DNA from: Paragordius varius
Taxonomy: Eukaryota > Nematomorpha
Reading direction: 5' to 3'
DNA length: 64,000 nucleotides
NCBI GenBank assembly: GCA_964247055.1
Contig: OZ176053.1
Coordinates: forward strand, 5,084,001-5,148,000
Positions 11,501 through 24,700 of this stretch are shown piece by piece (the first letter of the stretch is position 1; each line of letters opens with the position of its first letter). Below the pieces are notes generated by a model. It had not been told where the DNA came from. It did no database searches and saw only the letters and a list, made by a program, of their open reading frames with translations. Both the position numbers and the translations under genes were made by a program.

Positions 11501-13921
11501 TTTTTCATATAATGAATATTTGTATATGTTTAATTTACAGTTTGTTATTTCTACCGTCTAAAATTTATTTTTGAAACACTTATTAGTGGCTTAAAACTTC
11601 TAAATAATGTAGTTGAGGGGGAAGTTAGTTTAATTGTGAGATCAAGTATATTTATTGAGTATTTTAGCACTATCGGTATTTTAAAATAGCATGACCTTAA
11701 TTTTTCGAATTCGGTTATATAAATAATATAGCCGTAACATTTATTCAATCATAGACGAATATTTTTATATAGCTATAATTTATGTAATTTGCCTGAAAAA
11801 GTTTTAATTTTGGTAGATTATGTTACCTTATGTTGGCACACTCTGCTAAAATCTTTGACGATTATAAACAAATATAGACTCAATTAATATTTAGTTAGTT
11901 ATAAATTTTTATCAAATTTAAGTTAAATTTATAAATTTTGACCAAAGTGCCGATATTATGCAACGTGATTTCAGATTTTTCTACCCCTTGTTGTCAAAAT
12001 TAAGGCAAAATAGTAATAATTAGCTGTTTGACGCAAATTATTTTTTGCAATTTTTTATATGGCCTTTGATTTACCATTTTTTTCGGATTATATTATCATT
12101 TACTCATCAAATTATTAAATTCAAAACTTACTAAATGGATATGATAGACTATATATGACCATGATTACATATTTTTTGCATAGGTTTGTTTGGAGGAAAT
12201 AACTTTCAAATCCGACAAATGTATGATATCTGGCCTGGTTCGCGTGGAAAATGTATCCTTTCATAAAACGGTTTATGTACGTTACACAGTTGATAATTGG
12301 ATCACACAATCCGATCATATGTGCACATATGTTCCAGGATCTACAGTCACATCACCGCTTTACCCTCCTGAAGCGCCCACGGGCACGGATAGTTATGAAA
12401 ATTGGAGGTTTATTTATGCAAAGCTTTTAAAATGTTCTTTTGATTATTAGTGCTGTTAGATAGGAAAAAATCATTTTATACATATAATTGTTACGATGAC
12501 ACGTTTTGGTATTTTTCGAACCAACTTTAAAACTAATATTGCTTAACTGATAAGTTACGCGTGTTTAAGACAATAGTTTCATTTATCAATAATTATTGTT
12601 TCAGGAAACGCTTTAATTACTCTATTTACCATTTTTTATAATAAATTGTATTTTACATTTATTTTTTACCCCATATATAATAATGTTATGTCCAGTATTA
12701 AAGGTTTTTTTAACTTAAAAAAATTCGTAAAATATGATTATAATGTTGGCAATCTAGGGCTCGCGACCCAAACTTGGCTCGCCAAAGCAATTAAAAAATA
12801 ATTTTTAAATTTTTAATTGAAAAGGAGTGCAAAATTGCTTAATCTAAGTCACATTTATTATTATGTACATGTAAAATTAAAAAAAAAATTTTTCCATTTT
12901 ATTAATATATTAATATTGGTATAGATTAATATTTTATTTATATTTTTGAGCGTAGGCTCGCTAAAATTTTCTATTTTTAAAAACGGCTCACCTCCAAAAA
13001 AGGTTGCTGGCCCCTGGTTTATTCAAAAATTTACTTTCTCTTATTAATTCCAAAATTAAATTTTTTGTCTATTGATACTATAGATATTCCTCTCCAGATC
13101 CCCTAAGTTCTTCCGACATTAAAACCGAGCGTCTATCTCCCGTGCCACATTCATCGGCTAAATTAGCTGGTCGAGAAAAATTGTCCATGGATGACAAAAC
13201 AACAAAATGTTGCTCATCACCTAGTTATTCTAATCCATCTAGTCTATCCAAAGACCCGAATTCGAAGCCTTCTCAACAGGGCCGTACAATGCCTGAAAGT
13301 CGAGGCGCAAATACCCCTAGTGGGACGTGTGGAGAAACTATTTGCACGGACAAATTTACATTTGACATTGTCATTCCTTTTAGCCTTAGCGTCGGTGCTG
13401 ACATGTATTTAGCCATAGTGTATCGCACAAACGGTAAAGAGTATTGGGACAATAATCAGGGTCGCAACTATCAACTACGATGCTATGCCCAACCCATTAA
13501 ACCCGACAATAAGGACGCATCGGATGATCACCAAAAACGAGGTGGAGGCGATGATCGCGGTGGTGGAGGTCCACCCTCTGGAAAACCATCTAATCGATCA
13601 CAAACAAATTCTCAATCTCAATCATCCAATAATAATTCCCAAGGCTCCTCCAAGCCTTCATCCTCCAATGATCGTAGCAATCTCAGCGATGATTCCAAAG
13701 GTAGTCGAACCATAGCCATTGGCAATCACGGTGACGGGACGATTTGCTTATCTCGTCCCTATTTCATCGAGCGTGCCATAAAATGGATCCAATCTGCCAC
13801 AACATTTAAACAAAACAATTACAATAATAATAATGATACATTATTATTATGGTTCCAACAACATAGGTATTGTCTACATATTTTGGCTTTAATTATGTTT
13901 GGCAGTAGATCAATCACATGA
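8600..13921 (+). CDS. PPP1R3: Protein phosphatase 1 glycogen-targeting regulatory subunit (PPP1R3 family, CBM21)
   Basis: Four exons fit by phase: 8600-9095, 9409-9980, 12184-12407 and 13084-13921 (TGA), 709 residues. The family brings PP1 catalytic subunit to glycogen and so promotes glycogen synthase activity. The PP1-docking RVxF motif is KVVRF at about residues 104-108, in the family context KKVVRFADSLGLDLEVVR. The CBM21 glycogen-binding domain begins VCLEEITF at residue 357 right after QK, includes VRYTVDNW, and resumes at about residue 521 with KFTFDIVIPF and the signature WDNNQGRNY near 552. Between the halves lies a Ser/Pro-rich insert of roughly 90 residues. The C-terminus is Gly/Ser/Asn-rich with a weak hydrophobic end. 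Drosophila Gbs-70E and Gbs-76A are the likely relatives. A possible donor CATAG/GTATTG near 13866 means the last residues could differ. Start ATG 8600 opens the only long frame. Confidence 0.9.
9981..12183 (+). other. Intron 2 of the PP1 subunit gene
   Basis: This 2.2-kb AT-rich intron splits the protein exactly before the CBM21 domain. It starts GTTAGC and ends in TAG. No gene or clear repeat is seen in it. Confidence 0.6.
12744..13017. mobile_element. hAT-like non-autonomous element in intron 3 of the PP1 subunit gene
   Basis: The left end reads TGTTGGCAATCTAGGGCTCG. The right end on the minus strand reads CCAGGGGCCAGCAACC and then a GGAGGTGAGCC run. Both ends have the hAT-type pattern (TIR followed by GGCTCGC or GGTGAGCC). 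The interior is AT-rich and non-coding. Ends are approximate and no target duplication was verified. Confidence 0.5.
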
Positions 13922-13971
13922 TCTTGATGAAAACATCTCGCTGTTTTACCAGGCCAAGAAAGCAGCGTTTA

Positions 13972-13977
13972 AATAAA
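13972..13977 (+). terminator. Poly(A) signal of the PP1 subunit gene
   Basis: AATAAA lies 51 bases after the TGA stop at 13921, in the expected place for a short 3' UTR. Confidence 0.5.
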
Positions 13978-15252
13978 ATGCTTAGATAATCATTTATAAA
14001 TGGTGGATGACTTTTATTTTTTTCCTGTGCTCAAATGGCAAAAGAGAATATTTTGTTCTAATCAAACACAGATTTTTCCTCAAATATATTATTAGGATGA
14101 ATCATATATCTATAACGAAAACTATCTACACACATATCAAATACTCATGGTTGATTAAAATAAAAATATTTGGACAATTTGAATAAATATTTTTAAACGC
14201 CTTTTTCTATATAACCAACAAACAGTATTATATCTTTGTCTCCAGTCTTTACAATTTACATTCTGGTGATGCTCTGCCCTAAAACGAAAGCGACAAAAAA
14301 CCTAATCTATCATAATTGCCTAAAAATATGCAGGCGTTAATTATGATTAAATTATATGGCAATACTCATTTAAAATATTTTTATATTGCATATATTTAAT
14401 TACCAAAATTATGTTGAATTTTACTTTCCAGCTTTGGATCGAATCTCTTTGTGTCAAATGAATGAATAATATTATTTAAATTAAATAAAAACGCTTATAA
14501 TATATTTATTTATTCATCAAATGCAAATAATATTTCTTTGAAAGTTTTTCCCTTGTGATATAATTACTAATAAATGCAATATTATTTATAACCTATTAAA
14601 ATATATATAATTAATTTTATTTGTTTTCAAAAATAATTATTGTATAACATTTAAAAAATTATGTACACATTCATATGTCTCTAAAAAATTCTGTATTACA
14701 ACGAAAATTATAATATATTTTATTATATGTATGTATAAAAAGCTTTAATAAATTTCAATTATTATATACAATATTATAATATCAAAAAACTTTTCCTATT
14801 TTATCATAATTGTTTTGATAAAATGATTAAGTTATATAACGCTTTAACAATGCTTAAGTATTATTATGTAACGACGTCTACATCTATTTTAATGAAATAA
14901 TAGTTCGCTTTCAATTATATCCATTTTGCAATGGTCATTGATTATTTAAGATGATCGAAGATAAATAATTTCATAAGTAACACTCCTCTGTTAATCTCTT
15001 ATAATGGATTTTTATTGTTTCCTGATTTTTGAATAAGCGTTTTTGTAATGGAAGGGAGTTTGTTTGAAATTCAGTTCATTTTTAATTCCTTGAAATTTCA
15101 TAAAACGAGGTAAAAAGAAAACAAAAATATTTTCATATTTATAAATCGTTAAGCAATTATATGGGTCGCAAAAAATACATATGAAAACAAAATTAATGAA
15201 AGTTACCTTGAAATTAGTAAGACCCGGCTAAAGGAGAAGTTAGGGGCCATAT
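13978..15252. other. Intergenic, no gene seen
   Basis: Strongly AT-rich sequence between the PP1 subunit and ZP genes; no exon, RNA gene or repeat could be supported. Confidence 0.35.
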
Positions 15253-15647
15253 CGATAGAGAAGTCTTCTTGCTTATAAGAAGTTTTTCAAAAAAAAAGTC
15301 TAGCGGGGGATCACAAATGGCTTCGCGGGGCGCATTTACGACTCAAAGAATTTGGTGGGCCATATATTAAAAAATAGGGGCATTGATATATTTTTTATTC
15401 GATTTTGACATAAGATAATGAAAAAATGGCAAAAAAATATATAACAATCTTTATTTCACCAAATTTTGTTAGTTTGTTGCCAAGAAGAAAGAGTTACTCA
15501 GATAATTTGTTCAAGTAATATGAGTTTCACTAACATTTTGCGAAAATATTTTTCTAAATGTGGAATTCTTATTTATTTGGTAATCAAAATTTTCCGCGGG
15601 TCGCACATAATTATTTGGAGGGCCGCATGTTGGACTTCTCTGGTCTA
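15253..15647. mobile_element. hAT-like non-autonomous element
   Basis: The right end on the minus strand reads CCAGAGAAGTCCAACATGCG followed by GCCC; the left end has GATAGAGAAGTCTTC. Internal GGGGCGCATTT, GGGTCGCACAT and GGGCCGCATG are the sub-terminal motifs common in hAT relics. There is no coding capacity and the ends are approximate. Confidence 0.5.
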
Positions 15648-16039
15648 GACAGTAAAGGTAGTTTCGTAAATTATTAGTTAAATAAAGGATGGTCGGTTTT
15701 ATTTACAAGTATGTTCCCTAAATTTACTAAAGTCCAAATTAAAATCGAAATATGGTAAAAATTGTTTATTCTAAGAAAAAGATTAACCATATACATCACG
15801 ATTTTTAGATGAAATTGTATTACTAGATCGCGAAATATTTTATCGAGATTTTGGGTATGGGGGGCAAAATAAAAGGGATCGAGCAATGAGTAAGGGTACG
15901 GATTCGGATTGATTTAGCATAAAATTTTATCATAGTATGAATACCCTCTTTACCAGGATAAATATACAAATTAACTACCCAGGGAAGTTGGAATAAACGC
16001 AAGTCCATAAACCACCGTTGAAATATGTTGTTAATTGAT

Positions 16040-17220
16040 AGTTATACATATTTTGGAGAGAAGATAAAATGACAAAAAGCATAATATCAAAGTTGGGCAT
16101 ACAAATATCCTAAAAAAATTCATAGAAAGTGTATATTTTATATGAACAGCAAGGGAGAAAGAGTCTGGGGTCACATAGAAAATCTTAGATAGCGAGAGTT
16201 AGACGTGACATAGGAGTACCGAGGAGCATGTGACCAAAGATGATGGGATTTCGATGTAGATAGAATTATTTTTAGGTTCTCCAATAATGACAAGAAAACC
16301 TGATAGAATTGTCAAAGCTTATGAAAAAAGCAAAATTTATCAACCGCAGCCGGATATTAATAAGGTTTTTTAATATGGCACAAGAGAGACATAATAAATT
16401 AGAGTTTGCATTAATACAGCAGATATCAAAGCTGAAATCAGTAAATTATCTTGAAGAAGAGGTTATTTTAATGATAAAAGAATTTTTGAAGTATACAAAT
16501 TGGGGATTAAGCTGATTCAACCAAATTTTGTATATGCACAAATTTAAAGAGTATATAATTTAATAAAAAAGAGGTGTCTTCAAATAGACAGGTCCATTAG
16601 CATTAACAACTCGAGTTGAAAAGGCATTGAAGAAAATTAAAAAAATAATACATTTGAAACGCAGCAAATATAAGCTAATTATTAAACCCGCACAATAAAT
16701 TAATTACCCCCATTTTCAGGGTAAAATATGTAAACGACTCTAACACAATAAATTATTTGAAAATTAAAGAAAAGAATCAGAAAATTGGTTGACAGTGAGC
16801 GTATTAAATAATTTATTTCAGGAAAGTTTTATATAGTTAGGAAATAAATAAGAAGTTAATATTTATATGATAAAATAGTAGATGATGAGATTCTACAAGC
16901 TAAAAACTAAATGAAAAGGGCGCTTAAGAGATCATGTGAAAAACATTTTGTAGTGACTGAAATGAAATTTCTACTGAGACTACGGTTTTATAGTAGAAAA
17001 AAAATAAATATCTAATTTTGGAAAAGTACTTAAATAAAGCCGATAATACAATAAATAAGGTTAAAATAACCTTGGGTGGTTAAATCACTTGAAAAGCAGA
17101 GCTGCTTAGTACTTGATTGAAGGACAGATGGCTACAACATTCGTGAATAAAGAAGAAATCTTGACATTGGCATGGGGCATTTATACAAGATACGACAAAA
17201 CCAAGTTTAATCCCAAATGT
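16040..17220 (+). mobile_element. Possible very old LINE remnant
   Basis: Scattered short plus-strand frames resemble RTE-type LINE text: VWGHIENLR near 16155-16185 (the WFGHI-type tail motif) and NKEEILTLAW near 17145. Their order and frame are not kept. The base composition is slightly less AT-rich than around it. I am not sure of the family. Confidence 0.25.
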
Positions 17221-17232
17221 ACTAGAGATAGT

Positions 17233-18400
17233 GTATTACATTGCTCACAAAATCGGGGGGTATAAAAAATATTCTGATCAAATATGTAATCCCGATAAAT
17301 CAATGTATCAGGATCATAGTCCTTTTTTGGTTTTGGGGCTTACGAGCGATATAAGAAACATATTCGCACTTATGTGGTAATTGCCCGATATGGTAGATTC
17401 ACATTTGGGCACATCATGCTAACTAAAATTTTTGTGGTGAAAGGTAAATTCATTCCAAAAATATCTCTAAAATATATCATTAACCATTAACTATTTGTAA
17501 AAAGCAAAAAACTTTTACGAAAATTTCTATTTTTAGATGTGGTCCAAAAGCGTTTCAGTTATCAAACCCGCCATAAATGCCGACTTTTTCAAATTAAAAG
17601 CAAAAATTCCTTTATTACGCGATCAAAAATATTTAATATATTTTTGACGTTAAAAAAGTTTTTTGAACGATATTTTGCTAAAAAATTTAAATTATATCAA
17701 ATTTGTTGAGGCTAGGCGGAAGCCAATCCTTAACGCAAGAACTTTTGCGTGCAATCCGATGATGCTAAACATTTATTTTGATTTAAAGATTCGTTATCTT
17801 TAAATCCAAATCTATGTTAAATAGAATTATTTTTAAGAAAATTTTATCCGAATTCGAACGCAAACAACCATTATTAAATTTTTGAGGTGAGAGAAAAGTT
17901 CAGCATCTTCAAATTATTTGGAAAAGTATTTTCATAATTTTTAAAGCGTACTATACATCAAAATACCTTAAAATTTGCTTCACCAAAACTTTAATATAAT
18001 TTATTTTAAGAAAATATCCATTTTTCGGAAAAAACGTTTTGCGAAAATTTATCACACCTTTAAAATCTATATCGGTATTTTTGCTTTTATTTTGAGAAAA
18101 GTTGTTTATTTTCAACGGATAATTCGCTTTCGGAACTCACCTTTTTATACCGACATCGCTTCGCTTTTTATATATATATTTAATGATATTTTATTGATAT
18201 CTTTTGTGTAATGAAGTATTTAGCTACGCAAAAAGATTATTTTAGCGAATAGTGTTGCGCGCAAATTTTGCCATTTTTTGATATAGACCAGTTACTAATA
18301 AAAGATTAACATTCTTATTCACGTAAGTCTCAAAATCAAAAGCACCATGATAATCCTGATACATTTAGCTATCAAAATAAAGAGAACATTTTTTGTGTGC
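17233..18400. mobile_element. Family TIR-1, copy 2
   Basis: The left end has ACAAAATCGGGGGGTATAAA, then ATTCTGATCAAATATG, then AATGTATCAGGATCAT. The right end, on the minus strand, has AATGTATCAGGATTATCATG, then GTGCTTTTGATTTTG and a TGGCAAAATTTGCGC block. The ends match copies 1 and 3 in order. It is non-coding and about 1.1-1.2 kb. Confidence 0.6.
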
Positions 18401-18762
18401 ATTGGTTTTGCTATAAATTACCGTATATAACCGTTTTATTATTATTATAATTTTTAAAGTAAATTATCGCTGCATATCATCATCATAATATCACTGTTAC
18501 AAATTAATAATAAAAATTAATTTTATTTTACAAAAATTTAACCTGCTTTCAATTTTAAATCATAGAATCATTTCTGTAAAGAGATGTCAAATAAATTGAT
18601 AAAAATACCTGTGTTTCATAAATCCGAAAAGTGATATTACGTTGCGTGTTAGTTTAATGATTAAAAAATATTTAACCTGGTTACTTGTATGTTTAGATAA
18701 ATGAGAGAAACCGTTAAATTTAAAATTTTATTCAAATTAAATATATAGTTTTTGATTCCGAA

Positions 18763-21700
18763 ATGTATTTTACAATTTTTTTATCCAATTTTTTTTGCCA
18801 TTCATATCTTTTGATTATTCTCCTGGTGTTAACAAGTCCATGCTCTAGTTATATACAAAGTATTATTATATCAATTTTATTAGAAGTTTCCCAAAATTTG
18901 GTAAAAAATATATTTATTTATATTTTGATTGAAATATAGGCCTTCATGTTGAATGTCATGCTTCAGGGGTAAGTTATTTTGTTAAATTTCGCAAACCATT
19001 TTACGGCGTATCACTTATAAAGAAACCAGTCAACCGGTTACTTGAAATTTTAATTCCGACATATCTTGATATTGAATCGATTGACGATAAACTTGAACAG
19101 AAGCTCTATAAGCTTGATTCAAAAGAAGGACTTGATTTAGATGAAATTTCTTGTTCCATTAAAGAAATTCAAGAGTTTGCTAAATTAAAGAGGCTGCTAA
19201 CTGAGAACGACAATAGCATTTTCTCTGATACAAATGATAAACTATGTCCATACTTTCACAGTGGTTCTGAGGAATCAAAAATTTATAGAGATTTCAACAA
19301 ATGTGACATATCCGAAGTATGTAATTAAACAGTGTTATTCATTAATATCAAATTTAAAATTCGAACTTTGCCTTCTATTTTGGAATATATATATATATAT
19401 ATATATATATATGGGTATATTATAGACTTTCGATAATGAACTCGATAGATCAGTGCGACACATGGATTTAATATTTATTCCAGTAAATCCGAGTTGTAAA
19501 GGAAAACGGAATGAGATTATGGAATACTCTATTGACTGTTATCCTAATAATTCAATAAACCCCATACGAACCAATATAATTCCCAAATCAATCCTGAACG
19601 GAAGTCAAAATTTTAATGAACAAATCATTAAACTGGGAAATGAAGTGTAAGTTTACTTGTTTTAATTTTTTGAGATATATTTTATCAAGTTTACCAATAG
19701 CATATTCTTTAAACTACGGGAATTTATTTTCGCTTGGGCAAACAACTTTGTGGAACATCCTGCGATTATACTAAAAATTGAATTACATATTTCAATTTTT
19801 ATGTTTAACTAACACCAGACTAAACTAAAAACTGGAAACATAGCGCAACCTGATTTTAAAATAAACAGTTTTTTTGAAGTCAAAATTTTATACTTTTGCT
19901 AAATAAATTATAATTACGCGCGTTTAAAACACCATACGAGGAAAAAGCTACAAAAGTTAGAATATAGTTTTAAAATGTTTTTTTACTGCGTTTAATAATA
20001 AACCATAATTTTTATTAGGAAGATAATTCTTCCCATAATCAAACAAACCATAATAGCCAACCGAAAGAATAGAAAGGATTTATCACGGCCACACTTAAGT
20101 ATTCTATCACGTAAGATTGCCGAAATCGACAAAATATTAGCGACAATTTCATCGAAAAGACCCTCCACCATTAAATTATTTAATAAGTATACTCAACCAC
20201 CTGCCACAAATACATCGAAATTATTTATTTATAAAGCTTTATCTGTCAAAAAAATAAAAGAGTCCTCATCTCCCCCTCCACAAAATAAGCTACCACCTTA
20301 TTATACACCATATAACCAGAAATCTCAAAAATCACTTTTGTCCAAACGCCTACTATCTCTTTTGGAAAAATTGGTGAAATCCGAAAAACAGAACACTAAT
20401 TATGAAGCGAAAATGGATTCAATTAAGTCGACTCTACCCCCATTTTATATTACTTATAAAGATGCCGAAAACATTAGTTATGTCAATCCAATAACATATG
20501 GTAGTTCTGAATTACTAAAACCCGCAACTATAAATAAAATAAAATGGGAGTCATCTCAGGAACTTATAACATTCATGGAAGAGATCTTGAATGAACTCAA
20601 ATACATCGAATTAAAAATGAGATACGACAAAATGAAAACACAAAAAACTCAGTCCAATTCTATTCCCGTTTCCAACGTTAAGGAGGAAGTTTCCAAATTT
20701 ATTGAACTCATCAAAGCTAATCATACATTACACACAAATAAAAACAGTATAAAAAACTCCTTTTTGTATTACGTTTATTCACTCCCTTGGCCTTTCAATG
20801 ACACCCAAAATGTCAGTTCGGTGGTTAGGAAGAGTAGTCAGACATTTTTAAAGAAAAACTACTTTAATACTATGAACTTAACGGATGGCCTAAAGCCGGT
20901 TAAAATGTTTAATCAACAGCTTCCTACTGTTTCATCAAACAATATCAATAATAACATTGATATAAATAAGAATGATATTAATAGCGACGATACTGATGTT
21001 ATGGTTAATTTTGTGGTACAACCCTCTAATCTAGAATCAACTTCTATTGCAAGTAATACTCCAGTTTTACCAGGCAATACCTCTGAGGCCGCGGAAACGA
21101 CTACGGTACCAAAAATATTGGACATACTGAGTCTCCCTACCAACTCCAGCCTAGAAATATCTCTTTCCAATCAAACAGATTTGGTTAACTTAACAAGATC
21201 TAGATTATTAGATTTTCCAAGGAACCCGAGATTAATTCAACCATCTCTTACTGGTAAATTAACTTTTTCAGCCCGTAAACAATTGTCAGATTTTTTGGGT
21301 TAGTTAACACTGGTCGTGATATTTAATTAATATATGTAAACTGTTAACATATATGTATAGCTTTAGATTTGGGGATTAGCGCTTATTGTGGAACAAACAG
21401 TATGGTAATAACTGGACGAAGTTCTCAGGGCTTTTTTGGAACCATTTATACACCTGGGTACTATGATGCTGATAAATGTCGGTTTCAAGGAAACGGTCAA
21501 CTAGATTTCGAACTTAAAATATCGTTTAAAAAGTGTGGAGTCAGAAAGGTTAGCAATGCTTACATACCTACTAATAAATCGGTTATAATTTTAAAACAGG
21601 AAAAGATTTTGTGACATACACGAAAAATAATTTTTGAAAAAATTTAAGCTTTAACATAACTTATTGATTTTTATGTAATTTCGATTCCTTACATCATATG

Positions 21701-24700
21701 GTTTATACCTAATTATTATCTTTGGCTGACTCGTTTAAATTGTAGTTTAATAATAGCATTCCTAGAGGTTTTTTAAAGAATATAAATTTTCTGTAATTTG
21801 TGGTATTGAAAAAAGAGCTGTTAAAGTGATAATTTAATCTAAATTGGAAAAGGCGGGGCGGTATGTCTTAATTGACAAATGTGTTACTTTTTAACATATT
21901 AATGCAAGACATTTAAAGAATCCACATCATGTCTTATCTTCGATTTTAATGCATGTATACCGTTTCCTAGTCAAAAAAACGTTTTCCTAGTCAATCAAAC
22001 GGTTTCTCAGACATCGAAACGTTTTCCATTGAATCGAAACATTTTTCCAATCAAAAAAACGTTTTCGCAGTCAATCGCACATTTTTTCAGTCAATAAAAA
22101 CGGTTTCATTTTTGATGACAAATATCAAGATCAAATATAAAAATAATTTTCATTTAAAGCACACTAATTAGGATATTATTTTTTAGAAAAACACAAATAT
22201 TGAATGACAATTTTTATTAGATGCCAATACATAATCATTTACTTAATCTTTAAATGTTATATTTTATCAACTGGATGAGTATTTTATGGTATTTGAGGTA
22301 ATTTTAACAAAATATTTAATATTATTTTATTTTATCGATGGTTCGCATAATAATCGGGGCTACCTATAAAATCTATAGTTTTGGAACTAATAAAATTAAA
22401 AAATATACCATTCTCATCACGAATCGGTCATTTTACACTTCAAATTGGATTTAAAGCATTTGTAATTCCACCCTAATTTATATAATTTATTAATCTAGTC
22501 TAATATCCTTTTTCATTTTTCATCTAAAAAATATTTTATGTTTAGACATTCTTTTCCGACAGTATTTTTACCGACAAACTTTTACATGTTAAAACCAATT
22601 TGAAGTTTTAAATGACCAATTCGAGATGAAAATGGTAATCGGTTTAAATTTTATTAGATCATCCGAAACTATAGATTTTATAGGTTAGCCCGATTATTAA
22701 TGAGAACCATCGATAAAATAAAAAAATATTAAATATTTACTTAAAAATATCTCAAAAACCATAAAATACTCATCCAGTTAATAAAATATAACTTTTAAAG
22801 ACTAAGACATTAATGATTATGTATTGGCATATAATAAAAAATTGTCGTTCAATTTTTTTCTAAAAAATAAGATCCTAATTAGTGTGCTCTTAATGATTAA
22901 AAGTTATTTTTATATTTATTTTGAAATTTATCATCAAAAATAAAACCGTTTTTATTGACTGGGAAAAAAATGTTTTTATTGATTGGGAAAATGTTTCGAT
23001 TGGCTGGGAAAACGTTTCGAATGACTGGGAAAATGGTTCGATTGAATAGGAAAATGTTTTGATAGACTGGAAAAATGTTTTTTGACTGGGAAATGGTTAG
23101 CTTTTTACCATTTTGACAATTACTAATTCATGCCTACTTTAGCAAAACTTTTTTCGATGTATTTGATTTTTTGTAATGATATTCCTATTTTCGACTTAAT
23201 ATTTTAGACGGGAGATCTTTATAAAACATTATTAGTCATTATATTTGAACGGATTAATGGGGTCATTGGAACCGGAGCAGATGCCATGACTGTTCAGTGT
23301 GATTTGGCCCGAGTTATCAATCATGATCTCGAAAAAGTGGAAAGTTACGATTATAAATTCCGCATTCCGGAGAAAGTAAAGTTAGTATTAATATTTATTT
23401 TTGACACAAAATGTCGTGCCATTCGTAAAAAACTTATAAAATCCACTTAGTTTGTTTTTAACGAGGTTGATACCAAAATATTTTGGTTTTAATTTTTTTA
23501 AGACTTTGTGCAATTAGTTATCGGATATCATCATATAGATCTGTTTATTACAATTTATATTATTTGACCCTAGAATATATCCATTATCGAAAGAATCAAA
23601 CGAAAAGTTGGCTGACAAAACATTTAAACCGATAGCAAAAGAAGAACTCTTGAATATGCCAGAAGTTCGAGCTCTTACGCCCTCACCCCCAACCTTAGCG
23701 GATGTTGTGCGAAATCCCAGGGCTGGAGTTATAGGAGGTGGTGGTGGCGGCGGCCCTTTGGCCTCTGACCTATTGTTGCTTCCTCAACTAAGTAGCGATT
23801 TGACAGGAGGGAATATTCTTTTCCCAAACCAAAATTCATTTGATAGTTTGATGCCAAACATAGATAATGTAGATGAAAATGGGTATGTATATAAATAAAT
23901 AGTACAAAAGAAATTTTTAAAATGCAATGCCCAAAGTTTATTAAACATATTTGTCTAAAAAATTATATATTATAGCTATATTTAAAAAGCAAAAAGATAT
24001 TATAAAATTTTAATTTTTAAATATGGCCTTTCAAAGTCTAAATTTTCGGCCCCTTCCAAAATGGGCTATTTTTTTTAAAGTAAAAAAGGTAAGAATCTGC
24101 CATAAGAATTTTGATATGCGGTATTTATTCCATCAAAAAAATATATTAAAAAGCATAATACTTTATTAAAAAAATTAATTTTCGCAAAATATTGATGAAC
24201 CGTATTTTATGGTGGTTCGAAGCAGGTAAAAACGGCGAAAAAATATTTTAAAATATTTAAAAACAGCTATTTATATATTTCTACGTCGCTTAAACATTTC
24301 CAATTGTATCAAAATAGGATCCCTAGTTTTTTTAAAAAAGTGAATCCTATAAAATCATTTGACTAAAAAATAATCATGAACCATAACCTAATTAACCAAA
24401 TATCACAATGATAAAACTACAAAAAATGTGTTTTGTTCAATTAAAACGTCTAACCAATATTCTGCCATGAAAATATATTTATGAAAATTTCACATAATTG
24501 TATTCATATAAAGCATTCATTTCTTAGATGGGAAAATAATGGATTTTTGCCTCCTTCAAGTCGAGCCATATTACATAGAAAGTGGCCCAGATCCTATGCA
24601 TATAAAAAACCACCCGACTTTGATGAATATGATTTAGACGATCCGTTTCTTAAAAAACGTAAAAGACGTGTGGAACATCCCATTTATAATACTCCCAATT

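Noticed and set aside
21960-23096. CRISPR-like array (22-bp repeated units)
   Set aside because: Units are joined directly with no unique spacers, occur in inverted order at both ends of a palindrome, and lie in a eukaryotic intron.
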